Source: Enterobacter vonholyi
GTDB taxonomy: Bacteria; Pseudomonadota; Gammaproteobacteria; Enterobacterales; Enterobacteriaceae
DNA: 64,000 bases
Direction: 5' to 3'
Assembly (NCBI RefSeq): GCF_008364555.1
Contig: NZ_VTUC01000013.1
Span: 17,583 to 81,582, forward strand
Under the pieces are notes generated by a model. It was not told the DNA's origin and searched no databases. It saw nothing but the letters and a program-made list of their open reading frames with translations. A program made the position numbers and the translations under genes. This document shows positions 47,690-61,686 of the stretch, piece by piece; position 1 is the first letter of the stretch, and each line of letters opens with the position of its first letter.

Positions 47690-48445
47690 ATGGCTGACGA
47701 TTCACAAGACACAACGCACTTTGGCTTTCAGACTGTCGCCAAAGCGCAGAAAGCTGACATGGTGGCCCACGTATTTCATTCCGTGGCGGCGAAGTACGAT
47801 GTGATGAATGACCTGATGTCGTTCGGCATTCATCGCTTGTGGAAGCGCTTCACCATTGACTGTAGCGGCGTGCGTCGCGGACAAACGGTGCTGGATTTAG
47901 CTGGCGGTACGGGCGATTTAACCGCGAAATTCTCTCGTCTGGTGGGTGAAACCGGTCGCGTTGTTCTCGCCGATATTAATGACTCCATGCTGAAAATGGG
48001 ACGCGAAAAGCTGCGTAACATCGGTGTGGTGGGGAATGTTGAATATGTGCAGGCAAACGCCGAAGCGCTGCCGTTCCCGGACAATACCTTTGACTGCATC
48101 ACTATCTCCTTCGGTCTGCGTAACGTGACCGATAAAGAAAAAGCGCTGCGCTCCATGTACCGCGTGCTGAAGCCGGGTGGACGCCTGCTGGTGCTTGAAT
48201 TCTCCAAACCGATTATTGAGCCGCTGAGCAAAGCTTACGACGCCTATTCCTTCCACGTGCTGCCGCGCATCGGTGAGCTGGTGGCTAACGACGCTGAAAG
48301 CTACCGCTATCTGGCAGAATCTATCCGTATGCACCCGGATCAGGACACATTAAAAGCCATGATGCAGGATGCAGAATTTGAGAACGTTGAATATTTCAAC
48401 CTGACGGCGGGTGTCGTCGCGCTGCATCGCGGTTACAAGTTCTGA
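47690..48445 (+). CDS. ubiE: Ubiquinone/menaquinone C-methyltransferase UbiE
   Basis: SAM-dependent methyltransferase acting on demethylmenaquinol and on the benzoquinol ring of the ubiquinone pathway. 251 residues, same as E. coli. SAM-binding motif [12 protein letters not shown] near 66-76, then NYxM-type [13 protein letters not shown] and motif [15 protein letters not shown] near 141-153. It heads the ubiE-ubiJ-ubiB operon. Confidence 0.97.
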   Translation: MADDSQDTTHFGFQTVAKAQKADMVAHVFHSVAAKYDVMNDLMSFGIHRLWKRFTIDCSGVRRGQTVLDLAGGTGDLTAKFSRLVGETGRVVLADINDSMLKMGREKLRNIGVVGNVEYVQANAEALPFPDNTFDCITISFGLRNVTDKEKALRSMYRVLKPGGRLLVLEFSKPIIEPLSKAYDAYSFHVLPRIGELVANDAESYRYLAESIRMHPDQDTLKAMMQDAEFENVEYFNLTAGVVALHRGYKF

Positions 48446-48458
48446 GTGGAGGTGTCCC

Positions 48459-50701
<2,243 letters not shown>

Positions 50702-50720
50702 GTTTGCGTCGCCATCGATG

Positions 50721-50743
50721 GGTCGCATACGTATAATGCGACC
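50721..50743. other. Inverted repeat with embedded TATAAT between ubiB and tatA
   Basis: A perfect 8-bp inverted repeat GGTCGCAT / ATGCGACC flanks ACGTATA, and TATAAT (50732-50737) spans loop and right arm. It lies 41-57 nt before tatA. It could be a tatA -10 within an operator-like repeat, or an mRNA hairpin separating ubiB from tatABC. There is no U-tract and no good -35 at 16-18 bp. Confidence 0.55.
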
Positions 50744-50777
50744 TGACTCATTAATCATCTATCCCTGAGGAACATGT

Positions 50778-51032
50778 ATGGGTGGTATCAGTATCTGGCA
50801 ATTGTTGATCATTGCCGTCATCGTCGTGCTGCTGTTTGGCACCAAAAAGCTCGGTTCTATTGGTTCCGATCTGGGCGCGTCTATCAAAGGCTTTAAGAAA
50901 GCGATGAGCGATGATGAGAGCAAGCAGGATAAAACCAGCCAGGACGCTGACTTTACTGCTAAATCCATCTCCGACAAGCAAGAAGAAGCCAAAAAGGAAG
51001 ACGCCAAACGCCACGATAAAGAGCAGGTATAA
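50778..51032 (+). CDS. tatA: Sec-independent translocase subunit TatA
   Basis: Forms the size-variable pore of the twin-arginine pathway for folded proteins. 84 residues against 89 in E. coli, the tail being shorter. An N-terminal membrane helix (about 3-20) is followed by the [14 protein letters not shown] hinge and amphipathic helix, then a highly charged Lys/Asp/Glu tail. Followed 3 nt later by tatB. Confidence 0.97.
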   Translation: MGGISIWQLLIIAVIVVLLFGTKKLGSIGSDLGASIKGFKKAMSDDESKQDKTSQDADFTAKSISDKQEEAKKEDAKRHDKEQV

Positions 51033-51035
51033 GTC

Positions 51036-51578
51036 GTGTTTGACATTGGTTTTGGTGAGCTGCTGCTGGTCTTTGTGATTGGCCTGATCGTGCTGGGGCC
51101 GCAGCGTCTGCCGGTGGCGGTGAAAACCGTTGCGGGCTGGGTGCGTGCGCTGAGATCGCTGGCATCGACCGTTCAGAATGAGCTGGCGCAGGAGCTTAAG
51201 CTGCAGGAATTTCAGGAAAGCCTCAAAAAGGTCGAGAAGGCGAGCATGGATAATCTGACGCCGGAACTGAAAGCCTCAATGGATGAACTGCGTGAAGCGG
51301 CGGAATCCATGAAGCGCTCTTACAGCGTCAACGATCCTGAAAAAGCGAGCGATGAAGCGAACACCATCCATAACCCGGTGGTGAAGGGCAGCGAAGAGCA
51401 GCGCGAGGGCGTAACGCCTGCCAGCGCTGAACATCAGGCTGCTGCGCCAGAACAGACGCCGCAGGAAACCGAAGTGAAAAAACAGGCGCAGCCGGAAGAA
51501 CCGGTAACTAAAACGGCGGAAGTAAAGCCCGCTGCGTCCGTTTCCGAATCATCCCCCTCGTCGAGTGATAAAGCGTAA
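51036..51578 (+). CDS. tatB: Sec-independent translocase subunit TatB
   Basis: Pairs with TatC to form the twin-arginine signal receptor. 180 residues against 171 in E. coli. [25 protein letters not shown] holds the membrane helix with the conserved Glu8 and the Gly-Pro hinge, followed by a long amphipathic helix. The C-terminal 75 residues are Glu/Pro/Ala-rich and probably disordered; this is where the length differs. Start is GTG at 51036. Confidence 0.97.
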   Translation: MFDIGFGELLLVFVIGLIVLGPQRLPVAVKTVAGWVRALRSLASTVQNELAQELKLQEFQESLKKVEKASMDNLTPELKASMDELREAAESMKRSYSVNDPEKASDEANTIHNPVVKGSEEQREGVTPASAEHQAAAPEQTPQETEVKKQAQPEEPVTKTAEVKPAASVSESSPSSSDKA

Positions 51579-51580
51579 AC

Positions 51581-52351
51581 ATGGCAGTAGATGATACTCA
51601 ACCGCTGATTACGCACCTCATAGAGCTGCGTAAGCGCCTGTTAAACTGCATTATTGCAGTTTTCGTTATTTTTCTATGCCTGGTTTATTTCGCCAACGAT
51701 ATCTACCAGGTTGTCTCTGCACCATTAATTAAGCAGATGCCGCTGGGCGCAACGATGATTGCGACGGATGTGGCTTCTCCGTTCTTTACCCCCATCAAGC
51801 TGACCTTCTGGGTGTCGTTGATAGCCTCTGCGCCCGTCATTCTTTACCAGGTATGGGCGTTTGTGGCGCCCGCGCTGTATAAGCACGAACGCAAGCTGGT
51901 TATCCCGCTGCTGGTGTCCAGCTCGCTGCTGTTCTATATCGGCATGGCGTTTGCCTATTTCGTTGTCTTCCCGCTGGCCTTCGGCTTCCTGACGCATACC
52001 GCGCCGGAAGGGGTCCAGGTGTCGACGGATATTGCCAGCTACCTCAGCTTTGTGATGGCGCTGTTTATGGCGTTTGGCGTGGCATTCGAAGTGCCGGTGG
52101 CCATTGTACTGCTTTGCTGGGTAGGGGTTACGACCCCGGATGACCTGCGTAAGAAGCGTCCGTATATTTTGGTGGGCGCCTTCGTGGTCGGCATGCTGCT
52201 AACGCCGCCGGATGTGTTCTCGCAGACGCTGCTGGCCATACCGATGTACTGTCTGTTTGAGGTCGGTGTTTTCTTCTCGCGTTTCTACGTGGGTAAAGGA
52301 CGTCGAGCGGATGACGAAGACGATACGTCCGACAAGACCACTGAAGAGTAA
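51581..52351 (+). CDS. tatC: Sec-independent translocase subunit TatC
   Basis: Core of the Tat signal-recognition complex, with six membrane helices. 256 residues against 258 in E. coli. The conserved [14 protein letters not shown]-terminus and [12 protein letters not shown] loop, which contacts the twin-arginine motif, are intact, as is the Glu in ...EVPVAI near 168-173. It starts 2 nt after tatB. Confidence 0.97.
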   Translation: MAVDDTQPLITHLIELRKRLLNCIIAVFVIFLCLVYFANDIYQVVSAPLIKQMPLGATMIATDVASPFFTPIKLTFWVSLIASAPVILYQVWAFVAPALYKHERKLVIPLLVSSSLLFYIGMAFAYFVVFPLAFGFLTHTAPEGVQVSTDIASYLSFVMALFMAFGVAFEVPVAIVLLCWVGVTTPDDLRKKRPYILVGAFVVGMLLTPPDVFSQTLLAIPMYCLFEVGVFFSRFYVGKGRRADDEDDTSDKTTEE

Positions 52352-52353
52352 AA

Positions 52354-52375
52354 CCAGCCGCCCGTCAGGGCGGTT
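52354..52375 (+). terminator. Hairpin between tatC and tatD (weak terminator or attenuator)
   Basis: CAGCCGCCC-GTCA-GGGCGGTTG forms a 9-bp stem with one G-T pair, directly after the tatC stop. Only a broken U-tract (TTGTTAT) follows, so termination would be partial. It separates the translocase genes from tatD. Confidence 0.55.
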
Positions 52376-52392
52376 GTTATATGGGGATTTGC

Positions 52393-53175
52393 ATGTTTGA
52401 TATCGGACTCAACCTGACCAGCTCGCAGTTTGCGAAAGATCGTGATGAGGTGGTTGCGCGTGCGTTTGCCGCCGGGGTGAAAGGGCTGCTGCTGACGGGC
52501 ACCAACCTGCATGAGAGCGAGCAGGCCCAGCAGCTGGCGCAACGATACGATCGCTGTTGGTCTACTGCTGGCGTGCATCCTCACGACAGCAGCCAGTGGA
52601 CCGCGGAAAGTGGCGACACCCTACGCAGGCTGGCAAAGACACCAGAAGTGGTGGCGATTGGCGAGTGCGGCCTCGATTTCAACCGTAACTTTTCCACGCC
52701 TGAAGAGCAGGAAAAGGCATTCACTGCCCAGCTTGCGCTAGCGGCAGAGCTTGAAATGCCCGTATTTATGCACTGCCGCGACGCGCATGAGCGTTTTCTG
52801 ACTCTGCTTGATCCGTGGCTCGAGAAACTGCCCGGCGCGGTGCTGCACTGCTTCACCGGCTCACGGCAGGAGGCGCTGGAATGCCTGGAGCGTGGGCTTT
52901 ATCTGGGGATTACCGGCTGGGTTTGCGATGAGCGCCGCGGGCTTGAGCTTCGGGAGCTGTTGCCAGCGATCCCGGCTGACCGGTTGCTCTTTGAAACGGA
53001 CGCACCTTATCTGCTGCCGCGCGATATGAAACCCAAACCGGCATCGCGACGAAATGAGCCCGCTTATCTGGGGCACATTATTGTGAGCGTCGCGAAGTGG
53101 CGCGGAGACGATCCGCACTGGCTTTCGGCACAGACGGATGACAACGTGCGTAAGCTGTTCGGGATAAATGTTTAA
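52393..53175 (+). CDS. tatD: TatD family metal-dependent DNase
   Basis: TIM-barrel nuclease; E. coli TatD is a 3'-5' exonuclease linked to DNA repair, not required for Tat transport. 260 residues, as in E. coli. Metal ligands are seen in [26 protein letters not shown] and ETDAPYL. The ATG at 52393 gives the family start MFDIGLNLT, with GGGGAT upstream; an ATG four codons earlier was rejected. Its stop overlaps the convergent rfaH stop by 4 nt. Confidence 0.95.
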   Translation: MFDIGLNLTSSQFAKDRDEVVARAFAAGVKGLLLTGTNLHESEQAQQLAQRYDRCWSTAGVHPHDSSQWTAESGDTLRRLAKTPEVVAIGECGLDFNRNFSTPEEQEKAFTAQLALAAELEMPVFMHCRDAHERFLTLLDPWLEKLPGAVLHCFTGSRQEALECLERGLYLGITGWVCDERRGLELRELLPAIPADRLLFETDAPYLLPRDMKPKPASRRNEPAYLGHIIVSVAKWRGDDPHWLSAQTDDNVRKLFGINV

Positions 53176-53663
53176 AGTTTACGGAAGTCGGTGTTTTTAA
53201 CGCTCTGCAGCACCTGCTTGTTCAGCAGATTGAGCAACAGCATAGAGCGCGCTTCCCCGTCCGGCTCGGCAAAAATCGCTTGCAGGCCTTCGAAAGCCCC
53301 TTCGGTAATCACGACGCTATCGCCCGTATAGGGGGTTTCGGGGTCGGTGAGACCTTCGGGCTGTTGGTAAATCGACAGCTGATGAATAACCGTTGACGGA
53401 ACCGTTGCCGGGTGGGCACCAAAACGAACGAAGTGGCTGACGCCGCGCGTTGCGCTGATGGTGGTGGTGTGGATGACTTCCGGGTCGAATTCCACGAAGA
53501 GGTAGTTCGGGAACAACGGCTCGCTGACGGTTGTGCGCTTCCCGCGCTGCATTTTTTCAAGCGTGATCACGGGCGTCAGGCAATTTACAGACTGACGTTC
53601 AAGATGTTCCTGCGCGCGCTGAAGTTGCCCGCGTTTGCAATACAGTAAATACCAGGCCTGCAT
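53172..53663 (-). CDS. rfaH: Transcription antiterminator RfaH
   Basis: NusG paralogue recruited to ops sites, where it promotes elongation and translation of LPS, capsule and other long operons. 163 residues against 162 in E. coli. It has an N-terminal NGN domain ([21 protein letters not shown], then [12 protein letters not shown] near 53-64) and a C-terminal fold-switching KOW domain ([18 protein letters not shown]). ATG 53663 matches the family start; a 13-codon extension was rejected. No ops element was found in this window. Confidence 0.96.
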   Translation of the reverse strand: MQAWYLLYCKRGQLQRAQEHLERQSVNCLTPVITLEKMQRGKRTTVSEPLFPNYLFVEFDPEVIHTTTISATRGVSHFVRFGAHPATVPSTVIHQLSIYQQPEGLTDPETPYTGDSVVITEGAFEGLQAIFAEPDGEARSMLLLNLLNKQVLQSVKNTDFRKL

Positions 53664-53728
53664 AATCACTCTTTCCCTTAGTTCGGGGCGCAAGCATATC
53701 AAAACCCTGGCGGGATCGCTAAGTTGAT

Positions 53729-53734
53729 TATAAT
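53729..53734. promoter_or_regulatory. Symmetric -10-like element between rfaH and ubiD
   Basis: ATTATAAT reads TATAAT on both strands. It lies 66 nt upstream of rfaH on the minus strand and about 100 nt before ubiD on the plus strand. Neither direction has a strong -35 (CTGGCG with 16-nt spacer on plus). Confidence 0.35.
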
Positions 53735-53807
53735 GGGCGAAAATGGAACAGAACGCATAAGTTCACGCTTATTTAACAAAATTACAGCATCAAGCAGGCT
53801 TACGCCG

Positions 53808-53813
53808 TATAAT
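53808..53813 (+). promoter_or_regulatory. Candidate ubiD -10 element
   Basis: TATAAT 20 nt before the ubiD ATG, with GAGAGG between them as ribosome-binding site. The -35 is poor, so an activator or the upstream element may also be used. Confidence 0.4.
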
Positions 53814-53833
53814 GAAGCGCTTACAGAGAGGCC

Positions 53834-55327
53834 ATGATTAACTGCATGAAATACCACGATCTCCGCGACTTCCTGACGCTGCTGGAAAAGCAGGGTGAAC
53901 TCAAGCGTATTACACTTCCTGTTGATCCTTATCTGGAGATGACAGAAATTACTGACCGCACCCTGCGTGCCGGTGGCCCCGCATTACTGTTTGAAAATCC
54001 AAAAGGTTACTCAATGCCGGTTCTGTGCAACCTGTTTGGTACACCGCGTCGCGTCGCACTGGGGATGGGGCAGGAAGACGTCACGGCGCTGCGTGAAGTC
54101 GGTAAGCTGCTGGCCTTCCTGAAAGAGCCGGAGCCGCCGAAAGGCTTCCGCGATCTGTTCGACAAACTGCCGCAGTTTAAGCAGGTGCTGAACATGCCCA
54201 CCAAACGCCTGCGCGGCGCGCCGTGCCAGCAGAAGGTGCTGGAAGGCGATGCGGTTGATTTGACTAAAATCCCTATCATGCAGTGCTGGCCGGAAGATGC
54301 TGCGCCGCTGATCACCTGGGGACTGACCGTCACGCGTGGCCCGCACAAAGAACGCCAGAATCTTGGTATTTACCGCCAGCAGTTGATTGGCAAGAATAAG
54401 CTCATCATGCGCTGGCTGTCGCATCGCGGCGGCGCGCTGGATTTTCAGGAGTGGTGTGCTGCACACCCGGGTGAACGTTTCCCGGTATCTGTCGCCCTGG
54501 GCGCCGATCCGGCCACCATTCTGGGGGCCGTCACACCCGTACCGGATACGCTCTCGGAATATGCCTTTGCAGGCCTGCTGCGCGGGACGAAAACGGAAGT
54601 TGTGAAGTGTATCTCTAACGATCTCGAAGTCCCGGCCAGTGCAGAAATTGTGCTGGAAGGTTACATTGAACCGGGTGAAATGGCGCCAGAAGGCCCTTAC
54701 GGCGACCACACCGGCTATTACAACGAAGTGGATAACTTCCCGGTGTTCACCGTAACGCACATTACGCAGCGTGAAGATGCGATTTATCACTCCACGTATA
54801 CCGGGCGTCCACCGGATGAACCCGCGGTACTGGGCGTGGCGCTGAACGAAGTGTTTGTGCCGATTCTGCAAAAGCAGTTCCCGGAAATTGTTGATTTTTA
54901 TCTGCCGCCTGAAGGATGCTCCTATCGCATGGCGGTGGTCACGATGAAGAAGCAGTATCCTGGTCACGCGAAACGCGTGATGATGGGCGTGTGGTCTTTC
55001 CTGCGCCAGTTTATGTATACCAAATTTGTTATTGTCTGCGATGATGACGTTAACGCCCGCGACTGGAATGACGTAATCTGGGCCATTACCACACGAATGG
55101 ACCCGGCGCGCGATACGGTGTTAGTCGAAAACACGCCGATTGATTATCTGGATTTTGCCTCGCCGGTTTCCGGTCTTGGCTCAAAGATGGGACTGGATGC
55201 CACAAATAAATGGCCTGGCGAAACCGACCGTGAATGGGGTCGCCCGATCAAAAAAGATCCTGCTGTGACCGCGCGCATTGACGCGATCTGGGACGAGCTG
55301 GCCATAATGAATAACGGTAAACCCTGA
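53834..55327 (+). CDS. ubiD: 4-hydroxy-3-polyprenylbenzoate decarboxylase UbiD
   Basis: Prenylated-FMN-dependent decarboxylase of the ubiquinone pathway (with UbiX supplying the cofactor). 497 residues, as in E. coli. The family motifs are intact: [28 protein letters not shown] with cofactor contacts, [21 protein letters not shown] with the acidic catalytic Glu residues, and [15 protein letters not shown]. Start ATG 53834; a second ATG four codons in (MKYHDLRDF) is possible. It lies 43 nt before fre. Confidence 0.97.
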   Translation: MINCMKYHDLRDFLTLLEKQGELKRITLPVDPYLEMTEITDRTLRAGGPALLFENPKGYSMPVLCNLFGTPRRVALGMGQEDVTALREVGKLLAFLKEPEPPKGFRDLFDKLPQFKQVLNMPTKRLRGAPCQQKVLEGDAVDLTKIPIMQCWPEDAAPLITWGLTVTRGPHKERQNLGIYRQQLIGKNKLIMRWLSHRGGALDFQEWCAAHPGERFPVSVALGADPATILGAVTPVPDTLSEYAFAGLLRGTKTEVVKCISNDLEVPASAEIVLEGYIEPGEMAPEGPYGDHTGYYNEVDNFPVFTVTHITQREDAIYHSTYTGRPPDEPAVLGVALNEVFVPILQKQFPEIVDFYLPPEGCSYRMAVVTMKKQYPGHAKRVMMGVWSFLRQFMYTKFVIVCDDDVNARDWNDVIWAITTRMDPARDTVLVENTPIDYLDFASPVSGLGSKMGLDATNKWPGETDREWGRPIKKDPAVTARIDAIWDELAIMNNGKP

Positions 55328-55369
55328 GCTGACCGTTAAGCCCTATAGACTTCCCGACAGAGAGAGCGA

Positions 55370-56071
55370 ATGACAACCTTAAGCTGTAAAGTGACCTCGG
55401 TAGATGCCATCACCGACACCGTATATCGCGTCCGTTTAGTGCCAGAAGCGCCATTCTCTTTCCGCGCGGGTCAGTATCTGATGGTCGTGATGGATGAGCG
55501 TGATAAGCGTCCTTTCTCTATGGCCTCCACGCCAGCGGAGCAGGAATTTATTGAGCTTCATATTGGTGCGTCAGAGCTTAACCTGTATGCAATGGCGGTG
55601 ATGGATCGGATCCTGAAGGAACGTGAAATCGTGGTGGATATTCCGCACGGTGATGCGTGGCTGCGCGATGACGAAGACCGTCCGCTGATCCTGATTGCCG
55701 GTGGTACAGGCTTCTCCTACGTGCGATCTATTCTGTTGACCGCCCTGGCGCGTAACCCGGACCGTGATATCACGATCTACTGGGGTGGCCGCGAAGAGAA
55801 ACACCTGTATGACCTGTCTGAACTGGAAGCGCTGAGCGTAACCCATCCTAACCTGCGCATTGAGCCGGTGGTTGAGCAGCCGGAAGAGGGCTGGCGCGGG
55901 CGTAGCGGGACGGTGCTGACGGCGGTGCTGCAGGATCACGGCACGCTGGCAGGACACGATATTTATATCGCTGGCCGTTTTGAGATGGCGAAAATTGCCC
56001 GTGACCTGTTCTGTAACGAACGTGACGCGCGTGAAGACCGCCTGTTTGGCGATGCGTTTGCCTTCATTTAA
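55370..56071 (+). CDS. fre: NAD(P)H-flavin reductase
   Basis: Reduces free riboflavin/FMN/FAD with NADPH or NADH; reduced flavin serves UbiX-dependent cofactor formation, ferric reduction and ribonucleotide reductase activation. 233 residues as in E. coli. Flavin-binding RPFSMAS at 46-52 and the NAD(P)-binding GGTGFSYV near 110-117 are present. It follows ubiD, with which it shares the flavin-based chemistry, and ends at two nested terminators facing fadA. Confidence 0.97.
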   Translation: MTTLSCKVTSVDAITDTVYRVRLVPEAPFSFRAGQYLMVVMDERDKRPFSMASTPAEQEFIELHIGASELNLYAMAVMDRILKEREIVVDIPHGDAWLRDDEDRPLILIAGGTGFSYVRSILLTALARNPDRDITIYWGGREEKHLYDLSELEALSVTHPNLRIEPVVEQPEEGWRGRSGTVLTAVLQDHGTLAGHDIYIAGRFEMAKIARDLFCNERDAREDRLFGDAFAFI

Positions 56072-56073
56072 AT

Positions 56074-56098
56074 AAAAAACCCGCCCCTGACAGGCGGG
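56074..56098 (-). terminator. Terminator of fadBA
   Basis: On the minus strand CCCGCC-N7-GGCGGG is followed by TTTTTTATT. It lies beyond the fadA stop, close to the end of fre. Confidence 0.8.
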
Positions 56099-56120
56099 AA
56101 GAACGGCAACTAAACTTCTG

Positions 56121-56148
56121 CCGGGTCGCATTTGCGACCCGGTTTTTT
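56121..56148 (+). terminator. Terminator of fre
   Basis: On the plus strand a perfect 10-bp stem CCGGGTCGCA / TGCGACCCGG with a 2-nt central TT is followed by TTTTTT, ending one base before the fadA stop codon. Confidence 0.88.
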
Positions 56149-56149
56149 A

Positions 56150-57322
<1,173 letters not shown>

Positions 57323-59512
57323 TTAAGCCGTTTTCAGCTCGCCAACCGGACGGGCTGGCTCAACTGCGGGATAGTAGGGTTCGTTATGGCGCGCTTTGCT
57401 ACGCAGACCTTCCGGCACCTCATAAAGCGGGCCGAGGTGCTGATACTGCTGAGCCATATCGAGATAGCGGGCGCTGCCGAGCGTGTCCAGCCAGCGGAAC
57501 GCGCCGCCGTGGAACGGAGGGAAGCCCAGGCCGTAAACCAGCGCCATGTCGGCTTCTGCCGGGCTGGCGATGATGCCTTCTTCGAGGCAGCGCACCACTT
57601 CGTTGATCATCGGGATCATCATGCGGGCGATGATCTCATCGTCGGTGAAGTCGCGTTTTGGCTGGCTAACGTCGGCCAGCAGGCTATCCACCGCCGCGTC
57701 TTCTTCTTTCTTCGGTTTGCCTTTGCTGTCTTCTTTATAGCGCCAGAAGCCCAGACCGTTTTTCTGGCCGAAGCGGTTAGCGTCGAACAGCGCGTCAATG
57801 GCGTCGCGATAGTCTTTCTGCATGCGCTGCGGGAAGCCTGCCGCCATCACCGCCTGGGCGTGGTGGGCGGTATCAATGCCTACAACGTCCAGCAGATACG
57901 CCGGGCCCATCGGCCAGCCGAACTGCTTTTCCATCACTTTGTCGATTTTGCGGAAGTCCGCGCCGTCGCGCAGCAGCTGGCTGAATCCGGCGAAGTAAGG
58001 GAACAGCACGCGGTTGACGAAGAAGCCAGGGCAGTCGTTAACGACGATCGGGGTTTTGCCCATCTTGCTGGCCCACGCCACTACTTTGGCGATGGTGTCG
58101 TCAGAGGTTTTTTCCCCGCGGATCACTTCGACCAGCGGCATACGATGTACCGGGTTGAAGAAGTGCATACCGCAGAAGTTTTCCGGACGCTTGAGCACAC
58201 TCGCCAGTTCGCTAATCGGAATGGTGGAGGTGTTAGAGGCCAGCACGGTATCCGGGCGAACCTTGTCTTCCGTTTCCGCCAGCACCGCTTTTTTGACCTT
58301 CGGGTTCTCGACGACGGCTTCGACCACTACGTCGACGCGATCAAAACCGCTGTATTCCAGCACGGGCTGAATGGTGGAGATCACGCCTGCGAGCTTCAGC
58401 CCGTCAATTTTCCCGCGCTCAAGCTGTTTATTCAGCAGCTTGGCCGCTTCGGTCATGCCCAGCGTCAGGGATTTCTCGCTGATGTCTTTCATCACCACCG
58501 GCACGCCTTTCCAGGCGGACTGGTAAGCGATGCCGCCACCCATAATCCCCGCGCCGAGTACCGCCGCATGTTTTGGCGTCTCAACGTTTTTAGTCAGCTG
58601 TTTGGCTTTGCCTTTCACGAACTGATCGTTGAGGAAGATACCGACCAGCGCGCGGGCTTCATTGGTGTGCGCCAGCGGGACAAAGCTCTGATTTTCGAGC
58701 TTCAGCGCTTCATCGCGACCAAGGCGGGCAGCCGCTTCAATGGTTTTCACCGCCGTGATCGGCGCCGGGTAGTGTTTACCCGCCGTCTGCATCACCATGC
58801 CTTTGGCGATGGTGAAGCTCATGGTGGCTTCAATCTTGCTGAGTTTTAACGGTTCCAGCTTCGGCTGGCGTTTGGCTTTCCAGTCGAGATCGCCGTTGAT
58901 TGCCTGACGCAGAATGGCGAGTGCGCCTTCAACCAGCTTCTCAGGTTTTACAACGCCGTCGACCAGGCCAATTTTCTGTGCCTGTTCGGCGCCGACATCT
59001 TTACCTGCGGCAATGATCTCCAGGGCGCTGTCGGCACCCAGCATGCGCGGCATACGCACGGAGCCGCCAAAGCCCGGCATGATGCCCAGTTTTGTTTCTG
59101 GCAGGCCGATGCGCAGGTCCGGCGTCGCCAGGCGGTAGTCGGTCGCCAGCACGCATTCGCAGCCACCGCCCAGCGCATAACCGTTAACGGCGGAAATGGT
59201 CGGGACAGGCAGATCTTCCAGACGATTAAAGACGCTGTTGGCAAAGTGCAGCCACTGGCTCAGCTGTTCTTCCGGAACCAGGAACAGCGAAAGGAACTCG
59301 GTGATATCGGCACCGACGATAAAGGCCGCTTTGTTCGAACGCAGCAGCAGCCCTTTTAATTCAGGTTGCTTTTCAAGAATATCCAGCGCCTGGCCAAGAC
59401 TGGCCACCGTCGCGGTATCAAGCTTGTTCACTGAGCCGGGGGCATCGAACACCAGTTCGGCAATGCCATCTTCCAGCCAGTTGAGGTACAGGGTGTCGCC
59501 TTTGTAGAGCAT
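57323..59512 (-). CDS. fadB: Fatty acid oxidation complex alpha subunit FadB
   Basis: Multifunctional enzyme with enoyl-CoA hydratase/isomerase (N-terminal) and 3-hydroxyacyl-CoA dehydrogenase (C-terminal) activities. 729 residues, equal to E. coli. The crotonase-type oxyanion region [10 protein letters not shown] lies near 64-73, with catalytic Glu in GGGCECVLA (119) and PETKLG (139). The Rossmann motif [13 protein letters not shown] is near 314-326 and the dehydrogenase His lies in [14 protein letters not shown] (450). ATG 59512 has CAGGAG before it; a 12-codon extension over the FadR site was rejected. Confidence 0.98.
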   Translation of the reverse strand: MLYKGDTLYLNWLEDGIAELVFDAPGSVNKLDTATVASLGQALDILEKQPELKGLLLRSNKAAFIVGADITEFLSLFLVPEEQLSQWLHFANSVFNRLEDLPVPTISAVNGYALGGGCECVLATDYRLATPDLRIGLPETKLGIMPGFGGSVRMPRMLGADSALEIIAAGKDVGAEQAQKIGLVDGVVKPEKLVEGALAILRQAINGDLDWKAKRQPKLEPLKLSKIEATMSFTIAKGMVMQTAGKHYPAPITAVKTIEAAARLGRDEALKLENQSFVPLAHTNEARALVGIFLNDQFVKGKAKQLTKNVETPKHAAVLGAGIMGGGIAYQSAWKGVPVVMKDISEKSLTLGMTEAAKLLNKQLERGKIDGLKLAGVISTIQPVLEYSGFDRVDVVVEAVVENPKVKKAVLAETEDKVRPDTVLASNTSTIPISELASVLKRPENFCGMHFFNPVHRMPLVEVIRGEKTSDDTIAKVVAWASKMGKTPIVVNDCPGFFVNRVLFPYFAGFSQLLRDGADFRKIDKVMEKQFGWPMGPAYLLDVVGIDTAHHAQAVMAAGFPQRMQKDYRDAIDALFDANRFGQKNGLGFWRYKEDSKGKPKKEEDAAVDSLLADVSQPKRDFTDDEIIARMMIPMINEVVRCLEEGIIASPAEADMALVYGLGFPPFHGGAFRWLDTLGSARYLDMAQQYQHLGPLYEVPEGLRSKARHNEPYYPAVEPARPVGELKTA

Positions 59513-59538
59513 GTCAGTCTCCTGAATCCAGCAATTGG

Positions 59539-59555
59539 ATCTGGTCATACCAGAT
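59539..59555. promoter_or_regulatory. FadR operator of fadBA
   Basis: ATCTGGT-CAT-ACCAGAT, a perfect 7-bp palindrome around a 3-bp centre. It matches the FadR half-sites known from E. coli fadBA and lies 27-43 nt upstream of the fadB start. Acyl-CoA would release FadR and turn on the operon. Confidence 0.88.
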
Positions 59556-59656
59556 GAATCGGAGTGTGGGATTTATGTTAATAAAATGCAAATTACTCAT
59601 TAAGAAAATGCTGCATTGATCACGGTCGGTGGAAATCACGCAGCCGGAGTGAGGTG

Positions 59657-59665
59657 TGCTAAGAT
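59657..59665 (+). promoter_or_regulatory. Extended -10 promoter candidate of pepQ
   Basis: TGC followed directly by TAAGAT forms an extended -10; the expected start is about 30 nt before pepQ. No good -35 is seen. Confidence 0.4.
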
Positions 59666-59701
59666 GCGATGACTTGAGGTCAAAAAACGAAAGGAATAAT
59701 G

Positions 59702-61033
59702 ATGGACTCACTGGCTTCGCTTTATAAAAATCATATCGTTACCCTACAGGAACGTACCCGCGATGTACTGGCCCGCTTTAAGCTGGATGCGCTGCTGATC
59801 CACTCCGGCGAGCTGATGAATACCTTTCTGGATGACCACGCTTATCCGTTTAAGGTGAACCCACAATTTAAGGCCTGGGTGCCGGTGACGCAGGTTCCCA
59901 ACTGCTGGCTGCTGGTAGATGGTGTGAACAAGCCGAAACTGTGGTTCTACCTGCCGGTTGATTACTGGCACAACGTTGAGCCGCTGCCGACCTCTTTCTG
60001 GACGGAAGAAATTGAGGTCATTGCGCTGCCAAAAGCGGACGGCATTGGCAGCCAGCTGCCTGCAGCGCGTGGCAACATCGCCTATATTGGCCCTGTTCCG
60101 GAGCGTGCATTGGGCCTGGATATTGCGGCAGACAAACTCAACCCGAAAGGGGTGCTGGATTACCTCCACTATTACCGAGCCTATAAAACCGACTACGAAC
60201 TTTACTGCATGCGTGAAGCGCAAAAAACGGCGGTAAATGGACACCGTGCGGCGCATGAAGCATTCCAGTCGGGTATGAGCGAGTTCGACATCAATCAGGC
60301 TTATCTGACCGCGACAGGCCACCGTGATACCGACGTGCCGTACAGCAACATCGTCGCGCTGAATGAGCACGCGTCTGTACTCCACTACACCAAACTGGAT
60401 CACCATGTTCCGTCGGAAATGCGCAGCTTCCTGCTGGACGCAGGGGCAGAATATAACGGCTACGCGGCCGATCTGACCCGTACCTGGGCGGCGAATGCGG
60501 ATACCGATTTCGCGCAGCTTATTAAAGACGTGAACGATGAACAGCTGGCGCTTATTGGCACCATGAAGGCGGGAACCAGCTATGTGGATTACCACATTCA
60601 GTTCCATCAGCGCATTGCTAAACTGCTGCGTAAGCACCAGATTGTGAAAGACATGAGCGAAGAGGCGATGGTTGAGAACGATCTGACCGGGCCATTCATG
60701 CCGCACGGTATCGGCCACCCGCTGGGCCTGCAGGTTCACGACGTTGCGGGCTTTATGCAGGATGATACCGGCACGCACCTGGCGGCACCGTCTAAATATC
60801 CTTACCTGCGCTGCACCCGTATTCTGGAGCCGCGTATGGTGCTGACGATTGAGCCGGGGATCTACTTTATTGAATCCCTGCTGGCGCCTTGGCGTGAAGG
60901 CCAGTTCAGCAAGCACTTTAACTGGGAAAAAATTGACGCGCTGAAGCCGTTTGGCGGTATTCGCATCGAAGATAACGTTGTGGTTCATGAAAACGGTATC
61001 GAGAACATGACGCGAGACCTGAAGCTGGCCTGA
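59702..61033 (+). CDS. pepQ: Xaa-Pro dipeptidase PepQ
   Basis: Metal-dependent prolidase that cleaves dipeptides with C-terminal proline. 443 residues, as in E. coli. The pita-bread fold metal ligands are in [17 protein letters not shown] (two Asp), [14 protein letters not shown] (His), TIEPGIYF (Glu) and GIRIEDNVV (Glu). Of two adjacent ATGs the second (59702) has the better spacing from AAGGA and the family length. Its stop overlaps the yigZ start by one base (TGATG). Confidence 0.97.
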   Translation: MDSLASLYKNHIVTLQERTRDVLARFKLDALLIHSGELMNTFLDDHAYPFKVNPQFKAWVPVTQVPNCWLLVDGVNKPKLWFYLPVDYWHNVEPLPTSFWTEEIEVIALPKADGIGSQLPAARGNIAYIGPVPERALGLDIAADKLNPKGVLDYLHYYRAYKTDYELYCMREAQKTAVNGHRAAHEAFQSGMSEFDINQAYLTATGHRDTDVPYSNIVALNEHASVLHYTKLDHHVPSEMRSFLLDAGAEYNGYAADLTRTWAANADTDFAQLIKDVNDEQLALIGTMKAGTSYVDYHIQFHQRIAKLLRKHQIVKDMSEEAMVENDLTGPFMPHGIGHPLGLQVHDVAGFMQDDTGTHLAAPSKYPYLRCTRILEPRMVLTIEPGIYFIESLLAPWREGQFSKHFNWEKIDALKPFGGIRIEDNVVVHENGIENMTRDLKLA

Positions 61034-61647
61034 TGGAAAGCTGGCTGATACCGGCTGAACCGGTCACCTTTGTTGAGGAAATCAAGAAAAGCCGCTTTAT
61101 TACGCTGCTGGCGCATACCGACGGCGTAGAGGCGGCAAAGGCGTTTGTCGAGTCCGTTCGGGCTGAGCATCCTGACGCCCGCCACCACTGCGTGGCGTGG
61201 GTAGCAGGGCCGCCGGACGATTCACAACAGCTGGGGTTTTCCGACGACGGTGAACCGGCGGGCACGGCCGGTAAGCCTATGCTTTCGCAGCTGATGGGCA
61301 GCGGCGTGGGCGAAATAACCGCCGTGGTGGTGCGCTACTACGGCGGCATTTTGTTAGGCACCGGTGGGCTGGTAAAAGCCTATGGCGGGGGCGTGCAGCA
61401 GGCGCTTAATATGCTGGTCACTACCCGCAAAACGCCGCTTACCGAATATACTTTATTATGCGATTACGCCCAGCTATCGGGTATTGAAGCGCTGCTGCGG
61501 CAGTTTAACGGTGTCATCGCACACAGCGAATATCAGGCAATGGTGCAATTACGCGTGGCGCTTCCTCAGGCGGAACTGGCTGCTTTTTCAGCAAAACTGG
61601 CTGATTTTAGTCGTGGTTCGTTGCAATTGCTGCCGATTGAAGAATAA
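61033..61647 (+). CDS. yigZ: IMPACT family protein YigZ
   Basis: 204-residue cytosolic protein of the YigZ/IMPACT family, role unclear. N-terminal RNase PH/EF-G-like domain with the signature HCVAWVAGPPDDSQQLGFSDDGEP and GTAGKPML. A ferredoxin-like C-terminal domain (LLCDYAQLSGIEALLRQF) follows. Same length as in E. coli and in the same pepQ-yigZ-trkH order, translationally coupled to pepQ. Confidence 0.94.
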   Translation: MESWLIPAEPVTFVEEIKKSRFITLLAHTDGVEAAKAFVESVRAEHPDARHHCVAWVAGPPDDSQQLGFSDDGEPAGTAGKPMLSQLMGSGVGEITAVVVRYYGGILLGTGGLVKAYGGGVQQALNMLVTTRKTPLTEYTLLCDYAQLSGIEALLRQFNGVIAHSEYQAMVQLRVALPQAELAAFSAKLADFSRGSLQLLPIEE

Positions 61648-61686
61648 TCCCCACCTCACTTTTGAATACCAAAGGAAGCGGCAGAG

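Noticed and set aside
57386..58849. 487-codon open frame antisense to fadB
   Set aside because: Shadow of fadB in a GC-rich region, with no recognisable domain or upstream signals.
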